Shown one piece after another: positions 1-11,437 of a stretch of 64,000 nt of DNA. Both the position numbers and the translations under genes were made by a program. Below the pieces are notes generated by a model. It ran no database searches. It saw nothing but the letters and a program-made list of their open reading frames with translations, and was not told where the DNA came from. Source of the stretch: Hyphochytrium catenoides (Eukaryota; Sar; Hyphochytriomycetes; Hyphochytriales; Hyphochytriaceae); the NCBI GenBank assembly GCA_900088475.1, contig FLMG01002456.1, positions 128,635 through 192,634 on the forward strand, given 5' to 3'. Position 1 is the first letter of the stretch. The number at the start of each line of letters is the position of its first letter.

Positions 1-3000
1 ATTTTGAATCTTCGTGCAACCTCTATTGCAGCTTGTTCTCTCTCCTTCCCGAGAGGTATAGACCTTGGGTGTCCTACGCTTCAGACCCGATGGACATTCA
101 GCCAGACGCTGCGCTTGATATCTCCGCGCCTCAGATGTTTATGGAAGACGGACAGCTGTACGAACAGGTGGGGATACTGAATAAGCTTAGCCCAGGTAAC
201 TAGAGCACTAATCCGAATCTAGTAGACTCAAATGTCTATACAGGAGTTTGAGGTACTGTTGACACTTCTAGCATCACCCAACCTGACCTGGCAGATTCGC
301 GGGTCCATCTTCCAGCAGATAAGCGAAATTCTGGCTTCCGATAGTCAGATGAGACAGAAAATCCAAGGTTCCGACTTACCTGTGCAGATAGTTGGCAGCT
401 GTCTGAACCTCCTGGAGGATTCGCTGGCAGCGGAGGGTGATTTTGCCGGAACTGAAAAGCAGCACTTACGTAATGCCATTGCTTGGGTTGCTGTCACACT
501 CAAAGTTCTATTGAGATTCTCTGACACTGCCCGTGAGGCGATTGTTCAGTCCTTCGACACTTTGGCGGAACCTGGCGATAGCAAATTTCCACCGTCTTTG
601 CTACCTCTAATTTTCCACTTCAATGAGGTAGTGAGGCTAGGGGTAGCGCAAGTTCTCTATTCAACTATTTTTGATGTCCGTAACTTTGAGGGGAAGAGGC
701 ACTCGGAGGTTCACGAGGATGCAGTCGTCGTCTGTGTGCCAGCCTTTCTGGATTCGTGTGGTTTCAACCTTCACAAAGTTCAAGGGTTAAGCATGAAGGT
801 AACCACAAACCCTCAACAAAGGAAATACCCCGTAGGCGAGGCGAAAGCCCCGACCGGTAGTGGAATGGTTCAAGCGCCGTCTTCCGCAGGCAAACCAGAT
901 TCAATGCCTTCTGAGATTCTCAGGGCGAGACATGAAGATCTCCCGCACATCTTTCTTAAAAGAGTTCTCGAGGAGTTGCGTCGCGTGACTTCTCATCGAA
1001 AGTTTATTCACTATATTCACATTGCAAAAGAGGCTACGACAGATCTATCTGACCAAGGGAACTCAGACTGCCAAGACCTTACTGGCATGACTACAGAGGT
1101 GAGAAAGTTACATCCTTTTTTGCTCTCGCTTTTGCCCTCAAGAACGATTCTCTTGGGTAGTAACTAGGCATGTCTGGCGTGTAGACCTTCAGCAGATTTT
1201 TCAAGCATCGTCCAGGTAGCCTTCGAGACTTCGGTGTCCTGATGGCGCTGTTGGAATACCTCCTGGTGGTGCCTGAGCTTGGTCCTGAATTGACGGACGT
1301 TTTACTTGAGTTCACCAGCATCCTGGGCCTTGTTAGCGTGAGTGTAATGATTTGAGCTTTAAGGTTGCAGCTAAACTTAGCCCTCCATTTCACCACGTAG
1401 AACGATGACTTCGAAACCCTGCGACCCTACAAGCAAAAAGGTAATGTTCAAACAGGAGATGGAGGCAAGACCATTACCGCGGTTGTCTTTGTCAAGAGAA
1501 GAGTATTAGCGCTTGCTCTTCAAGCGTGGTGTAGAATAGTGGCTCTTGACGCGTGTCCTCTCAGTACGCTGGAGCGATTCCTAGATCAGTCGGCATTCAT
1601 TGCTACTCTGGGAACGATTATAGCCGAAGAGGATGACCCGGCTCTCAGCGGTCATATCATGAAGCTCGCTGGCCATCTACTGCAGAAAGCCCCCAAGCTG
1701 ACTGGGGCTTCCTTAGCCATCCTGACGTCAAATGTTTTTCGGTGGGCGCTTGGAAGCGCAAGCAATCTTCACCGGGTCGGCGATTCGTTTCAGGTATGGT
1801 AAAGACTCCAGGCGGAAGCCCTTGAGTGTCTCAGATCATTGGCTGCAGGGTAAATGGCACGTCCGCGAAGCACTGAAAGCCTTGAGTGTTTCTGCGACTG
1901 CTCTTCCTCTCCAAAAGCCGGGACTATGGGTCCTAAACGGCAACTTCCACTGGGTGCTACGTGCGTTTAAAGATAGGGAGGCAGCGATTAGGACTGCGGG
2001 TAAGATGAGAACATTGACTAAGTCTGGTTTTATATCCCTCATCCCTCGCCTTCTAGGGCTATCTATAGTTTTAGCCCTACGAAATTCTTCCCATATTCAA
2101 GAGCTTCCTTGGACACATCTTCTGGAGCGCCTAAAAAGTCCCCGATACTGTGCTATGGAGAGAGCCCTTTGCGGATCTCTCCTCTTAGAGGTAGTCAGGA
2201 ATGAGAAGGAAGCAGGTAAGGCCTTTTAGTGAAGGGTTAAGTTCTACTGTCAGTCACACAGAGTATGTGCGTCCGTTCAGAAGGATTCTTAAAAACAAGC
2301 CTTGAGCTAGTTGCTAAGCAGCCAGTGCGGTTGCTGACTCAACGGACAGCTACAGCGAACTCTATAAGTGCCATTCTGAAGATAATCCAATACTCGCATG
2401 CGAGTATAGGTAAGATAGTGAGGCAACTTTCCCGAGACTTTCTTGCTGAGGTACTCCCTACCGTTCAGGGGACGCTGACTTTTTCTCTTCGGCCCAAGAC
2501 CGGCTTCAGCTGCTAAGACTACTTCTGAAGCTTTCGCACCCATTGTACTACAGTGATCTGCTGCGCATCACAATTTCAGGTAAAAGAAATTCATAGTATT
2601 TAATTGCTGTGATAGACAAGACGCTAACACCGCGGAAGACTTTCCAGAGAACGTCCCTTCTGGGGCTGCCCTGAGCATGGAAGTAGCTATGGTCCCTCGT
2701 TGTAAGCTTATCAGCGCTTGGAAGGGCAAACTGGAGCTCTTTAATTATAGGGCTGCGTACCAGGCCTCTGGCAGTGCACTTGAACTGCTCTCTCGTCTAA
2801 TAACTACAGGAGATGAGTCTTCGCTAACGGAGGTCACCAGCAACTCGTACTTTCGTGCGGGCATTGTAGAGATTTTTGAATCATCCAGAATTCTTCCGGA
2901 AGCTGAACGGGTACGGATGAACTACGGTAGAGTTAGTTGCACCACGGCGTCTCTTAATCAACTTCTATGGCCACAGATAATGGCAGTTGGGTCTGCCGTG

Positions 3001-4985
3001 AGGACGTTGTCTGCAGTCTTGAAAAAATACCCAGCTTCTAAGGCGCTGACGACTTCAAGATTGGCCTTCTCCTTGAGCGAGGAAGATGTATATACATTGA
3101 TGTCTTCGGTAGGATGCTTCTTAGGCTCAGATTACCCATTGTGGAGTCGCATAGAGTTATGCCGACACCTGTCGGAGCTGCTCACTACTTGTGATTGCGC
3201 TGGACGTATAAACTCAAAGGGTAAGGTTTATTCATGTCTCACTAAAGCGAAGGACTTATTCTCTTCCAAGGTTTAGCAGGAAATTTTGTTTACATTTTAA
3301 AAGAGATCTGGACGGGAGGACGAGCGTTTGCCAAGAAAGGAGACCCGGGCACCGCGCATGATATTGTGATTCTGTGTCTCTGCTGCGTACTCCCTAGTTC
3401 TGAAGAGCGGACCACGGAAGCACTGCGCGCAGGATTGGGCGAAATAATCTTCCAAGGTTTGAAAGAGATCGGAGATCAGGTGGCTGCTTCTCATGGAAAC
3501 TCTTGTGATGGAGAAGAAGGTTTAGCTTATCTCGATGCTCTGGTCCAGCTCCTGTTGGCCTTAAGTGCCACTAAAAGTGTAGCGGTACAGGTATGTTGTA
3601 GGCAGAGAAGGCATATTTTGTCATTAATTCTAAGCTTAACTTTCGACTCATAGTCCCCGATATCTCTATTTCTCTTAATAATCCCTTCCAGGACTACATG
3701 CGCCTCCAAGAAGTCCAGAAGATATGGATGAAGCTTCTCTCTCGCGTATCCAAAGACTTCTTTCATCACCATAATCGGTACGCCAGCTTTTTGCAACCGA
3801 ATTCTCTTGACCTCTGATAGACTTACCATAAATATGTGCAGAAGTGGAGAGAAAGAGCGAGATGACTCCGTTCAGAAGAGGAATAGCTCGCTTCTTGTGA
3901 ATCTCCTCAACGTGTTAGCAAACTTTATTTATGACAACCCTCGCAGCCGCTCTGCGCTACTGGATCGCATTCAAACTAGCGACGATGTAACCCAGGGCAA
4001 GTCTACTATTCTGGCTTGGCTTCTCCGACTTTCAGAGAAATTGCTGTCTCTCAAGCATGAGGCCTCTCTTAGGTAAGACTTAGCTCTCAAGACCTATCCT
4101 TTGTTTCTGATTCAATCTGTTTAGGTCTTCCTTGGCTGTCCTGCAGTCTGCTTCTTTGTCGCCAGATTGCAGCTCTGCTATCATCCGGTCTGGATACCCT
4201 CAGAGTTGCCTAAAAGCACTGGAGGACCTCTTGGCCCAGAAGCGCAGAAAACTTGGAATCATCCTTGGTCTAAGTCAAGTGCTCACAAGCTTGGCCCTTT
4301 CTGAAGAGGGCCAGCGCCTGTTGATCAAGTGTTCTGGTTAGTCCTCTGGGTGCTACTGCCGATAGAGAAGACTTACTCACCAGACTGTTCTGTGCTGGCC
4401 CGTTTCTTCTAAAAATCTTCTTTTTAGGGATCAAGAACATACTTTTAGATCTTTTATCCGCATCCGAGGAGCAAGTCGTGAAGCAAGGACTCCTCTTGAT
4501 GCATAATCTAGCGTTCTATCGAGCTTTCAAGAGCCAAACAACGGTAATCAGCACACTGTTTACCTCGTAATCCACGGGCCCTGCGTCACCTTCTCTCGAT
4601 TAGGTCTGGGATTCGCTTCTCCCTAAGATTCTGGAGCTTCTCAGTTCGAAGTGGCTCGCTATACGTCCAATCGCAGCTGCCGCCATGTGGGCATTTGCTT
4701 ATAACAACATGAAGGCCAGTTCCTATCTCGCCTCGCACGACGCATCAGCGAAACTGTGCCAAGCGGAAGAGCTGATCAAGCAAGGTAAGAAGAGCCAAGC
4801 ACCATGAGGAACTATAGCGTTGTCTGACCAATCGTTGCTTTCCACTAGAGCTGACTATGGGAGATCCGAATAATGACGCGGCTCAGATCTTGAAAGAAGC
4901 CCTAAGAACTATAGCCCTAGTAACGCACTGCGCCATGAGGCAGGGTAGTAATGCGTCCTCTCTAGACACCCCAGTACCGCAGTAG
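1..4985 (+). CDS. RTTN: Rotatin-like centriole/basal-body protein, 3' part (5' end lies outside the window)
   Basis: The last ~1,400 residues of a long alpha-helical (ARM/HEAT-like) protein, spread over more than ten exons. Clear introns lie near 196-225, 1097-1195 and 1342-1401, with several more up to the last one at about 4782-4849; the stop is TAG at 4983-4985. Rotatin family proteins are about 2,200 residues and are needed for centriole and basal-body assembly, which fits the ciliary genes elsewhere in the window. The best evidence is the C-terminus: a helical repeat (LLMHNLAFYRAFK), then a segment with PIAAAAMWAFAYNNMKAS, which matches my memory of the rotatin C-terminal 'A-LWAL-YN-QKAK' block. 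The middle exons are weakly conserved and I could not check them against the family. One junction (1794-1811) implies an 18-nt intron. If it is not rotatin, it is another large ARM-repeat protein. The coding call is firm; the name is moderate. Confidence 0.5.
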
Positions 4986-5150
4986 ATCTCTTTCTTGCAA
5001 TCATAGACGGTTGAATAACACCTTGCTCACACTGTTCCTTTACTAACGCAATGTATTCTTAGTTAATATGATATATTTTAGTCGTAGGAGCTACCTGGAC
5101 ACACAGATATGTTCTTATCCCCTGCTCAGAGGCAAAGTTTTACTTGGCAC

Positions 5151-7194
5151 CTAACCCCTGCTAGTGTCCCGACCAAAAAGAAGAGTCTTCGTCCAGTCTG
5201 CTGCAACGCAGAACCTGTTCCTAGCGCTCAGCAACTTCGATAGGTACACACTGCGCCAAAGGACAAATGTCGCAAAACCCTGAGAGATAAAGCCAGATTT
5301 CTCATCGCCCTTTCCAGTTTTTTGCTTAAAGTCGGCTATCGCTGTATGTGTTCCCACATAGGCAAAGCTACCTTGGTGGGAATATGTGAAGCCTGGTGTA
5401 GCATCCAGAGCCTTATTCAGGATCTCTGGACTCTTGGCTTGGGTGCTCTCATGAGCAACATCAGCCAGGTTGCTCAGCACTCGTCCAAGATATCTCCCTT
5501 GCTGAGAGGCTACTTGTGCTGTAGGTGGAAGACCAATAAACGCGCAATCGCCCAGAGCAAACATGTTGGTCGCTCCCTTGACTCGTAGTTGGTCATCCAC
5601 AACTAGTGCCCGACTGCGAAGGATAGGTTTTAGGACGCTTAGAGAGCGAGACAAAAAGTGCAGATCGGGAAGCCGAGAGTTGGATCGCTAATGAATCAGA
5701 GGAGGGAGAGAGCTAGCTATTGTTCTGTGACTGAAACAAGAAGCTTCTCCCGAACCTACCTCATGGGTTGCACCCCACCAATCGAGTTCATCAGGTTCCT
5801 GACAAGGGGCCTTGTAGTCACTCCTGAGGCCCAGACGAGCAGCCCATACGGGACTTTGGCGATAGTCCCGTCCGTTGTGTCTTTAATAGACATATCCCGT
5901 TCTCCCACGCCAACTACTAGGCTTTTGGTTTGAAGGTTGATATTCTCGCGAGCAAACTTCTTCTCTGTGTACTCCACCAAGGATGAGTCAAACATTGCAA
6001 GAATATGAGGCATAGCCTCAATCAGCGTGATCTTCACTTTTTTCGCCACGTCGGGGAATGCCTTGGTGAGATCAGAAATCAAAAAGTCATGCAGTTCTGC
6101 TGCCACCTCGACCCCTGTAGGTCCACCTCCGACGACCACGAAGTGCAGAAGGCGCTCAATCTCCTCTGCCGGCTGGCCAGGGATCAGTGCTGTCTCAAAG
6201 GAATCCATGATGCGATTCCTAAGTACGTTCGCATGATCAACCTCCTTCATAAAGTAGGCGTGCTCTTCTACTCCTGGGATCTTGAAGGTAGCAGGTTGCA
6301 TCCCCACCGCCACCACCAGATAGTCATAACCCATTTCGAAGTCCTTCACTTTTCCTGGTATCTTTGTCAGCGATGTGGAAAGCACTCTGAGAGACAAAGT
6401 AGACGAATGATTCTGAAGGAGATACAGATAAAACCAAAAAAAAGGTACTGAGAATAGATGAGGCAGTTCCAGCATTTGCAGACAAGCACATTTAAGTACC
6501 TTGAATGGGAGATTTGTCCACACATTTTATTAGCTGCTTCTTGTGGTCGATCTCCGAGCATTCAGCTTCTAAAAAGCGGACAGATTCTGCGGAGCTCCGC
6601 TTGCAAAAGTAATGGATGGGTTCCATGATACTTCGGGGTTCGATAGTGCCGCACGTGGTGCTAGGAAGTAACGGCGTGAATAGGAAATAGTTCCGCGGGG
6701 AAATGACCGTGATGTTGAACTTGTCCGCATGAATCTTTCGGACAAGACTCAATGCGCCCCACCCAGATCCAAGAATGACCAAATGGGGACGCTTTTTCCG
6801 CTCCTCTGAGAATCGATGGGGAGCAAAGCGTTAGACAGAGATATGCGGACAATCAGAGAGACAACAGACCAAATATAGGTACTCCCGCTGCCTAGCACAG
6901 ATTTAGAGAGCATCGGACCCTACACGGACCTTCTGGGAGCTTTGTCCTTGCCCAACTCCAAAGATTATCCAGTTCATCATTAACAGCTAGATCAAAGATA
7001 TAGATCCCCACACCAAGAAGCACGGAGCCGCCCAATAGGTTTCGGCCTGAGAAGAGCTTCCTTCTAGTCTTTTCCGTGGCTGGCGTGGAGGAAAGTGCCC
7101 TGCTTTGAGGAATTGAGGAGTGGAGGAAGAGACTAGATTGCTTTGACGAGCGCAGGGCCCCTTGGCTGGCCCGTAGGGCTTTCAAGCACAGCAT
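5151..7194 (-). CDS. Type II (alternative) NADH:ubiquinone oxidoreductase, mitochondrial
   Basis: A non-proton-pumping NADH dehydrogenase of the NDI1/NDE family, which passes electrons from NADH to quinone at the inner mitochondrial membrane. Four exons (6930-7194, 6500-6805, 5760-6354, 5151-5637) give 550 aa, the usual length. The ATG at 7194 opens a basic, Ser/Arg-rich presequence (MLCLKALRASQG...), followed by one hydrophobic stretch (GGSVLLGVGIYIFDL). FAD dinucleotide fold: VILGSGWGALSLVR. Second Rossmann motif for NADH: FVVVGGGPTGVEVAAELHD. Also visible are the family blocks ALGDCAFIGLPPTAQVASQQG and a C-terminal membrane-associating tail. I chose the ATG at 7194 over an upstream open stretch to 7299 because it gives a cleaner targeting peptide. 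No EF-hand insertion is seen, so this is the Ca-independent type. Which side of the membrane it faces cannot be told from sequence. Confidence 0.93.
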
Positions 7195-7702
7195 CTCGAT
7201 AGACGCTACTGGAGCGAAAGGCTGGTTGGACTCAGCACGTCCACTTGTACGAACAGGCCTGCGCTGTCGAGCTGTCAGCACGCATAAGCACCCAGGCAAG
7301 CAGGAGCCGCTTATGAAGATTGAGAGCTAACAAATGAAGGCCAGGTAGCCATGAAGCTGAGCTTCAGCAGGGATTGCGAAGGCTCAAGGATTGATTGACC
7401 ATTGGGCCGTGTTACTGGGGGAAACTGTACAGCCATCAGCAGCGCCATCAGCACATTAGCGTGTTTCCGTTCTGCTTGTTCCTCACATGCAGACCTCCCC
7501 TTGGATCATGGATCTTTTGTGTCGGAACGGCTGGGGAAGCTATTACATGAAAGACCTTTGTGTATCACTTGTTAACCGAGAAAAGAGCTGCCCTGTCTAA
7601 GATTTTGAGAGAATTTGAAGAAGCCGTTGAGCTGAAGAGAGGCTCCATCCGTGCTCACAAGCAATCTCAAAAGTGTCTCTTGCTCTTGGACTCATAGCTG
7701 TT
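7195..7702. other. Region upstream of the NDH-2 gene, no gene seen
   Basis: About 500 bp between the NDH-2 start codon and the minisatellite. It presumably holds the NDH-2 promoter and 5' UTR. No reading frame or RNA gene could be supported. Confidence 0.4.
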
Positions 7703-7928
7703 GGGCTCGTGGCTCATGGGGCTTGGCTCATCATAGCTCATAGCTCATGGCTCATGGCTCATGGCTCATGGCTCACACGGCTCATGGCATGGCTCATGAC
7801 TCATGGCTCATGGCTCACACGGCTCATGGCATGGCTCATGGCTCACACTGCTCATGACATGGCTTATGGGGCATGTGGCATCATGGCTCATGGCTCATGG
7901 CTCATGGGGCATGGCTCATGGCTCATGA
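7703..7928. repeat. Heptamer minisatellite, unit GGCTCAT
   Basis: About 225 bp of imperfect tandem copies of GGCTCAT. Variants (GGCTCAC, GACTCAT, GGGGCAT) recur at 42-bp and 28-bp spacing, which are multiples of seven, so a higher-order unit has been duplicated. Long open frames across it arise because the array has few stops, and I do not call them genes. Confidence 0.9.
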
Positions 7929-8862
7929 CAGAGGGATACAAGTCCAGGTACCTGTCCTCAAGCTGGCTAGTGACTGAAAGATGTTGGGTCTTCGCTCATC
8001 GGCCATTACAGAGGAAGAATCTGTTCTTTGAGACTGCGGGATCTCTATCCACGATCTTGCCTCCCCAAACCTCCGCCCTGTTAGAGCCCGCCCTGCTACC
8101 GTCAAGGTTTCCTACTGAAAACATTACCATGTTTCGCACGAGGTATGCGCGTAGAAACATACAGACGCCAGGCAGTCGGTAGTTCATTGAACACCTGCAA
8201 GTAAAGCCTCGGAGCAAAGTCCCTTCTTGCTGCCTGCCGCCAGAAGTCTGCTGCAGACCTGGCTACGTCTTCTTTAAGCCTTCATGGTTAGAGTTGATGA
8301 TAATATTGCTGTGACCTGGATTCCGGAGACATCCTAGCTCTTTTATGTGACTTGTGCATCTATTATGTTACTGTCCGAGGTTTGGGGCATCTATGACTGA
8401 GGGTGCACTATTAATAGTTCCGCATTAGAATGTGGTGATGTATGGGGTTCTGACGTCGCTCAATATTCAGGTTCGATGTTCCTTTCCTCTTATTGAAGTG
8501 AGGTTACATTCACTTACCCCTCCCGGCCCTCAATAACAGATCGAGGGCCATACGCCTGTGAAGTAGCTTCTGATCACAATGTATCCCCGAATACTCTTGA
8601 CTGCCTCATCATAAACATTGTCTAAAGGCTCTAGATCAACAGCAGATTATGATGGCAAGTGCTATGCTGATATTTTAAACCATACTAAGAAACGTTCTTT
8701 TCGCTGAAGAGCACCACGGATATTGCTCTAAGTGGCTGGATACGTTGAAAGCCAAATGAAGGCATCATTAGGTGCCAGGACATCCTGGCGAAGCACTAGG
8801 TACTAGCAGTAGTGCAAGATGCTGAGGATGTCGGAGCTCGGCCTTATTACTCTTAGCTTAGC
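7929..8862. other. Non-coding stretch between the minisatellite and the 84-aa gene
   Basis: About 930 bp. I see nothing supportable apart from the likely promoter of the small gene that starts at 8863. Confidence 0.35.
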
Positions 8863-9299
8863 ATGGATGAAAATGACTTGGCTGCTAACCCGACCGAACT
8901 CTCATCACCCATCGGTCAACCGCCAGGCTGCCGAATCTCCAACGGTAAGTTCTTCAACGTTGTCATAATGTGCCAGCAGTTAGCCGACATTTGTATTGGC
9001 ATATGTGGCATATGCACCATCGTTTTGGATCTACATAATGTAAATAAGTAGTGGAGGTGCTTCAACATGCAACGCTCCGCATAAAAGAACCCAGCATCAG
9101 ACCCACGACCGAGCTCTCCCTCGTTGCGTTCCGTGGCAAGTAAGTCTCAGCTTTACCCTTTCCCTCCTGGGGTCAGAGAACTCTTCCTCACTTGGCCTGC
9201 CATCAGCATGGCAGAAAGCTCTCTATTTGCGGGGATGTGAAGGTGGCAACTAGTTGGAATCCCTTAGATGACCCACAATTGCAGCACTGGCCGTGTTGA
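8863..9299 (+). CDS. Uncharacterised 84-aa protein encoded by three short exons
   Basis: Not recognisable as one ORF, but three exons join in phase: 8863-8944, 9052-9139 and 9215-9299 (82+88+85 = 255 nt, 84 aa, stop TGA at 9297-9299). Both donors are GTAAGT and both acceptors end in AG. The product starts MDENDLAANPTELSSPIGQP and contains ATLRIKEPSIRPTTELSLV and SICGDVKVATSWNPLDDP. It is acidic at the N-terminus, has no signal peptide or membrane helix, and ends HWPC. It converges on EMG1 with 36 bp between the stop codons. I do not recognise the family. Amino-acid composition and consensus splice sites support a real gene. The start could lie further upstream if there is an unseen exon. Confidence 0.6.
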
Positions 9300-9335
9300 G
9301 TATATAACGTTGCTGGTCAATTCAGCTCAGTGACT

Positions 9336-10440
9336 TTAGATGATGCTCCAGTTGTTCTCGAAGGCTCCAAGAAGTCGACTTATCGCCTGGGCACCGCTTA
9401 GCTACATAAGGAAGTATGAGGTTTTGACTATTCCAGGTTGACCTCTAACATATACGCGTACCGGGTAGTTTGAGAACGATATAAACTCTTCCACCTGCAC
9501 ACACCGACCCTATTAGTAGACAAACTCTAACAAGAGCACAGTTTTTCGGGTATCATACATAGGGGGCATCTTCCTGAGTCACTTGACCGTGTGCCATAGC
9601 TCCAATCATGAAAACAACCGGTTCATCTTGGGGCAAAGACTTGACAAACTCATGAATGTCCACCAGTTTGCCCTGGGTAGAACCACCTTGATTTTTGCAG
9701 GCGGCAAACAAGTTAGCAAAGGGCTGCTCATCAATGGATAGCCATCAGGGCATGTTACCTACCGTATTTCCGAGCGTTTGGAGGAAGATGTCGCGAGACA
9801 GGATTTTTTACGACACGCATAAGAGTCTCAGAGCTGCTGGCTGCCCTGATCTTGAGCTTGTGGAGTAGTTGGACTAAACGCAGAGAGCGAGGTTTGCGTA
9901 AGCACTGTGAGGGGTGTGAATGTATTCCGGGAGGTCAACGCACTCATAAGGCCTGCAAATCTCTTATAAGTCCGGGGGACCCGCATTTTGGGGTTGACCT
10001 CAATGAGCACATTAGAGGTGCTACGGATGTATACCTGTCTCCATTCGTTATACATCTAAACTTGCGGCTGCTAGAGGGGACGCAAGAGGCTTACCTTTAG
10101 CAGGCCTGCCTTGTTCAGTGGACTATCCAGCAATGAAAGCAGCTCCTACAGGCCACAGTTGGTTTTCCTGGAGGGTAGCGCGACTCGCCAAGACTTACCT
10201 GGTGTAGAATATCTGGTCTGGATTCTGAAGGGTCTTTATTCATCTTCCTATGCAATCCCTTGTGATCATCGCAATTCAGCAACTGGTATCCCTATAAACA
10301 CTCTCGTTTGGACCCAAGTTGGCATCAAATGGCACTGTCACTTCTACCTTGCTCGTCTTTACAGTCTCCAGTGCTGCCTTTTCGAGGACAATGATAACTT
10401 TCCTCCCGGAGAGAGCACCGTCCGCCGCCGATTCTGCCAT
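9336..10440 (-). CDS. EMG1: EMG1/Nep1, 18S rRNA pseudouridine N1-methyltransferase
   Basis: SPOUT-class methyltransferase that methylates a pseudouridine of 18S rRNA and is needed for 40S subunit assembly in the nucleolus. Eight small exons join in phase: 10348-10440, 10199-10291, 10095-10145, 9944-10034, 9763-9873, 9559-9686, 9462-9494 and 9336-9401. They total 666 nt (221 aa, against about 244-252 in human and yeast). Diagnostic blocks in order: [93 protein letters not shown] and the terminal [20 protein letters not shown]. The knot region and the 'SNYPLS' segment near the SAM site are intact. One exon is only 33 nt. The gene is compact, with its 3' end 36 bp from the convergent small gene. 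Confidence 0.95.
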
Positions 10441-11437
10441 AGTGGCCGTAGCACTTGTGCCTTCGCTTGATCTCTACTATCTCTCAATGAGGATGGACTC
10501 TGGATTTGGTTTCTGCTTCTAACATGAAGTTGCTTGTGACCTTCTTGCTGCTTCGCAAGTTGTCTGCAGAGTTAGAGAGCTTCCTCTTTCCTAGCAGGCT
10601 CAGAACTGCCCTTCTGTGAGTCAGTTCTCAACTTCATTCTCAACTTCACTTTCAATGGTGGAACGGTGTGCAAAGAGAGTCGGTAACGGCAGTCTGTCAG
10701 GGTTCTTGTCTGCGAAGAGTCATGGGGAGAAACCACACAAGGGTCAGTTCTGATAAAGGTTAGTGTAAAAGCAGCATTCATTTGGGTAACAACGTTCTCT
10801 CAGTCGCAGAAAGCAGCAGGCGCCACCGCTTTGCGCTGGCGACGTGCCATAGTGAGGCACGATCGTTAAGATTCCCATTTTCACCCCGTCATACCGAAAG
10901 AAAGGTAGTAAATATAGCTCTACTCCAATCATTGATATACGGCTGCTGCTTAGTAATGTGGATCGGGAAAGAGGCTTTATGTTGCCTACCAGAAGTACTA
11001 TTATCCTCCCGACACTACAAGCACATTCCTCCGGAAAGGAAAGCAAGAACGCTTGAATGGCTGCTTATAAGAACGACAGAAACAGTATAGATCTTTCATA
11101 AGTGAACAATTCCTCTTCTGCTGGCAAAGTGATTCAGCCTTAGCGTGGTCCTACTTAACGAAAACGTGGAGAAGATATATGTTGTACTGAGATCGCCACA
11201 GTCTTCTGAATGGCTTCAACAGTCCAAGCACGACCGTCGGGCGATTTAAACTGCCCTTGAAGTGGTCCAAGCTTCCGTACCGCTGTCTCGCAGGCGCGTC
11301 AGGTGCCCATTCCTTTATATGTGGTCTCACAACAACATGTTATTATAATAACTGCAGATTAAGCTGACCAGCACCCGGTCACCTTCTTATTGGCTGGGCT
11401 CTAGTTGACCCGGTCTATCTTGAGAGTCAGCTTTCTG
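10441..11437. other. Intergenic, between the EMG1 start and the LDAH stop
   Basis: About 1 kb, with EMG1 and LDAH on the same strand. It should contain the EMG1 promoter and the LDAH 3' UTR. Open frames here show no recognisable motif, and no multi-exon structure could be put together. Confidence 0.35.

Noticed and set aside
1-4985. A pseudogene, because the reading frame seems broken many times
   Set aside because: Most breaks coincide with GT-AG introns of the size seen in neighbouring intact genes, and frames resume in phase with sensible protein sequence.
7673-8182. 169-codon open frame rich in MAHGSWL-type heptapeptides
   Set aside because: It is the translation of the seven-base minisatellite. 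A 7-nt unit cycles through all frames and stays open by composition, and the rest of the frame has no motif.
9559-10440. Truncated EMG1 (only one recognisable 75-codon ORF)
   Set aside because: Manual splicing recovers all eight exons from the start Met to the SNYPLS terminus with a total divisible by three.
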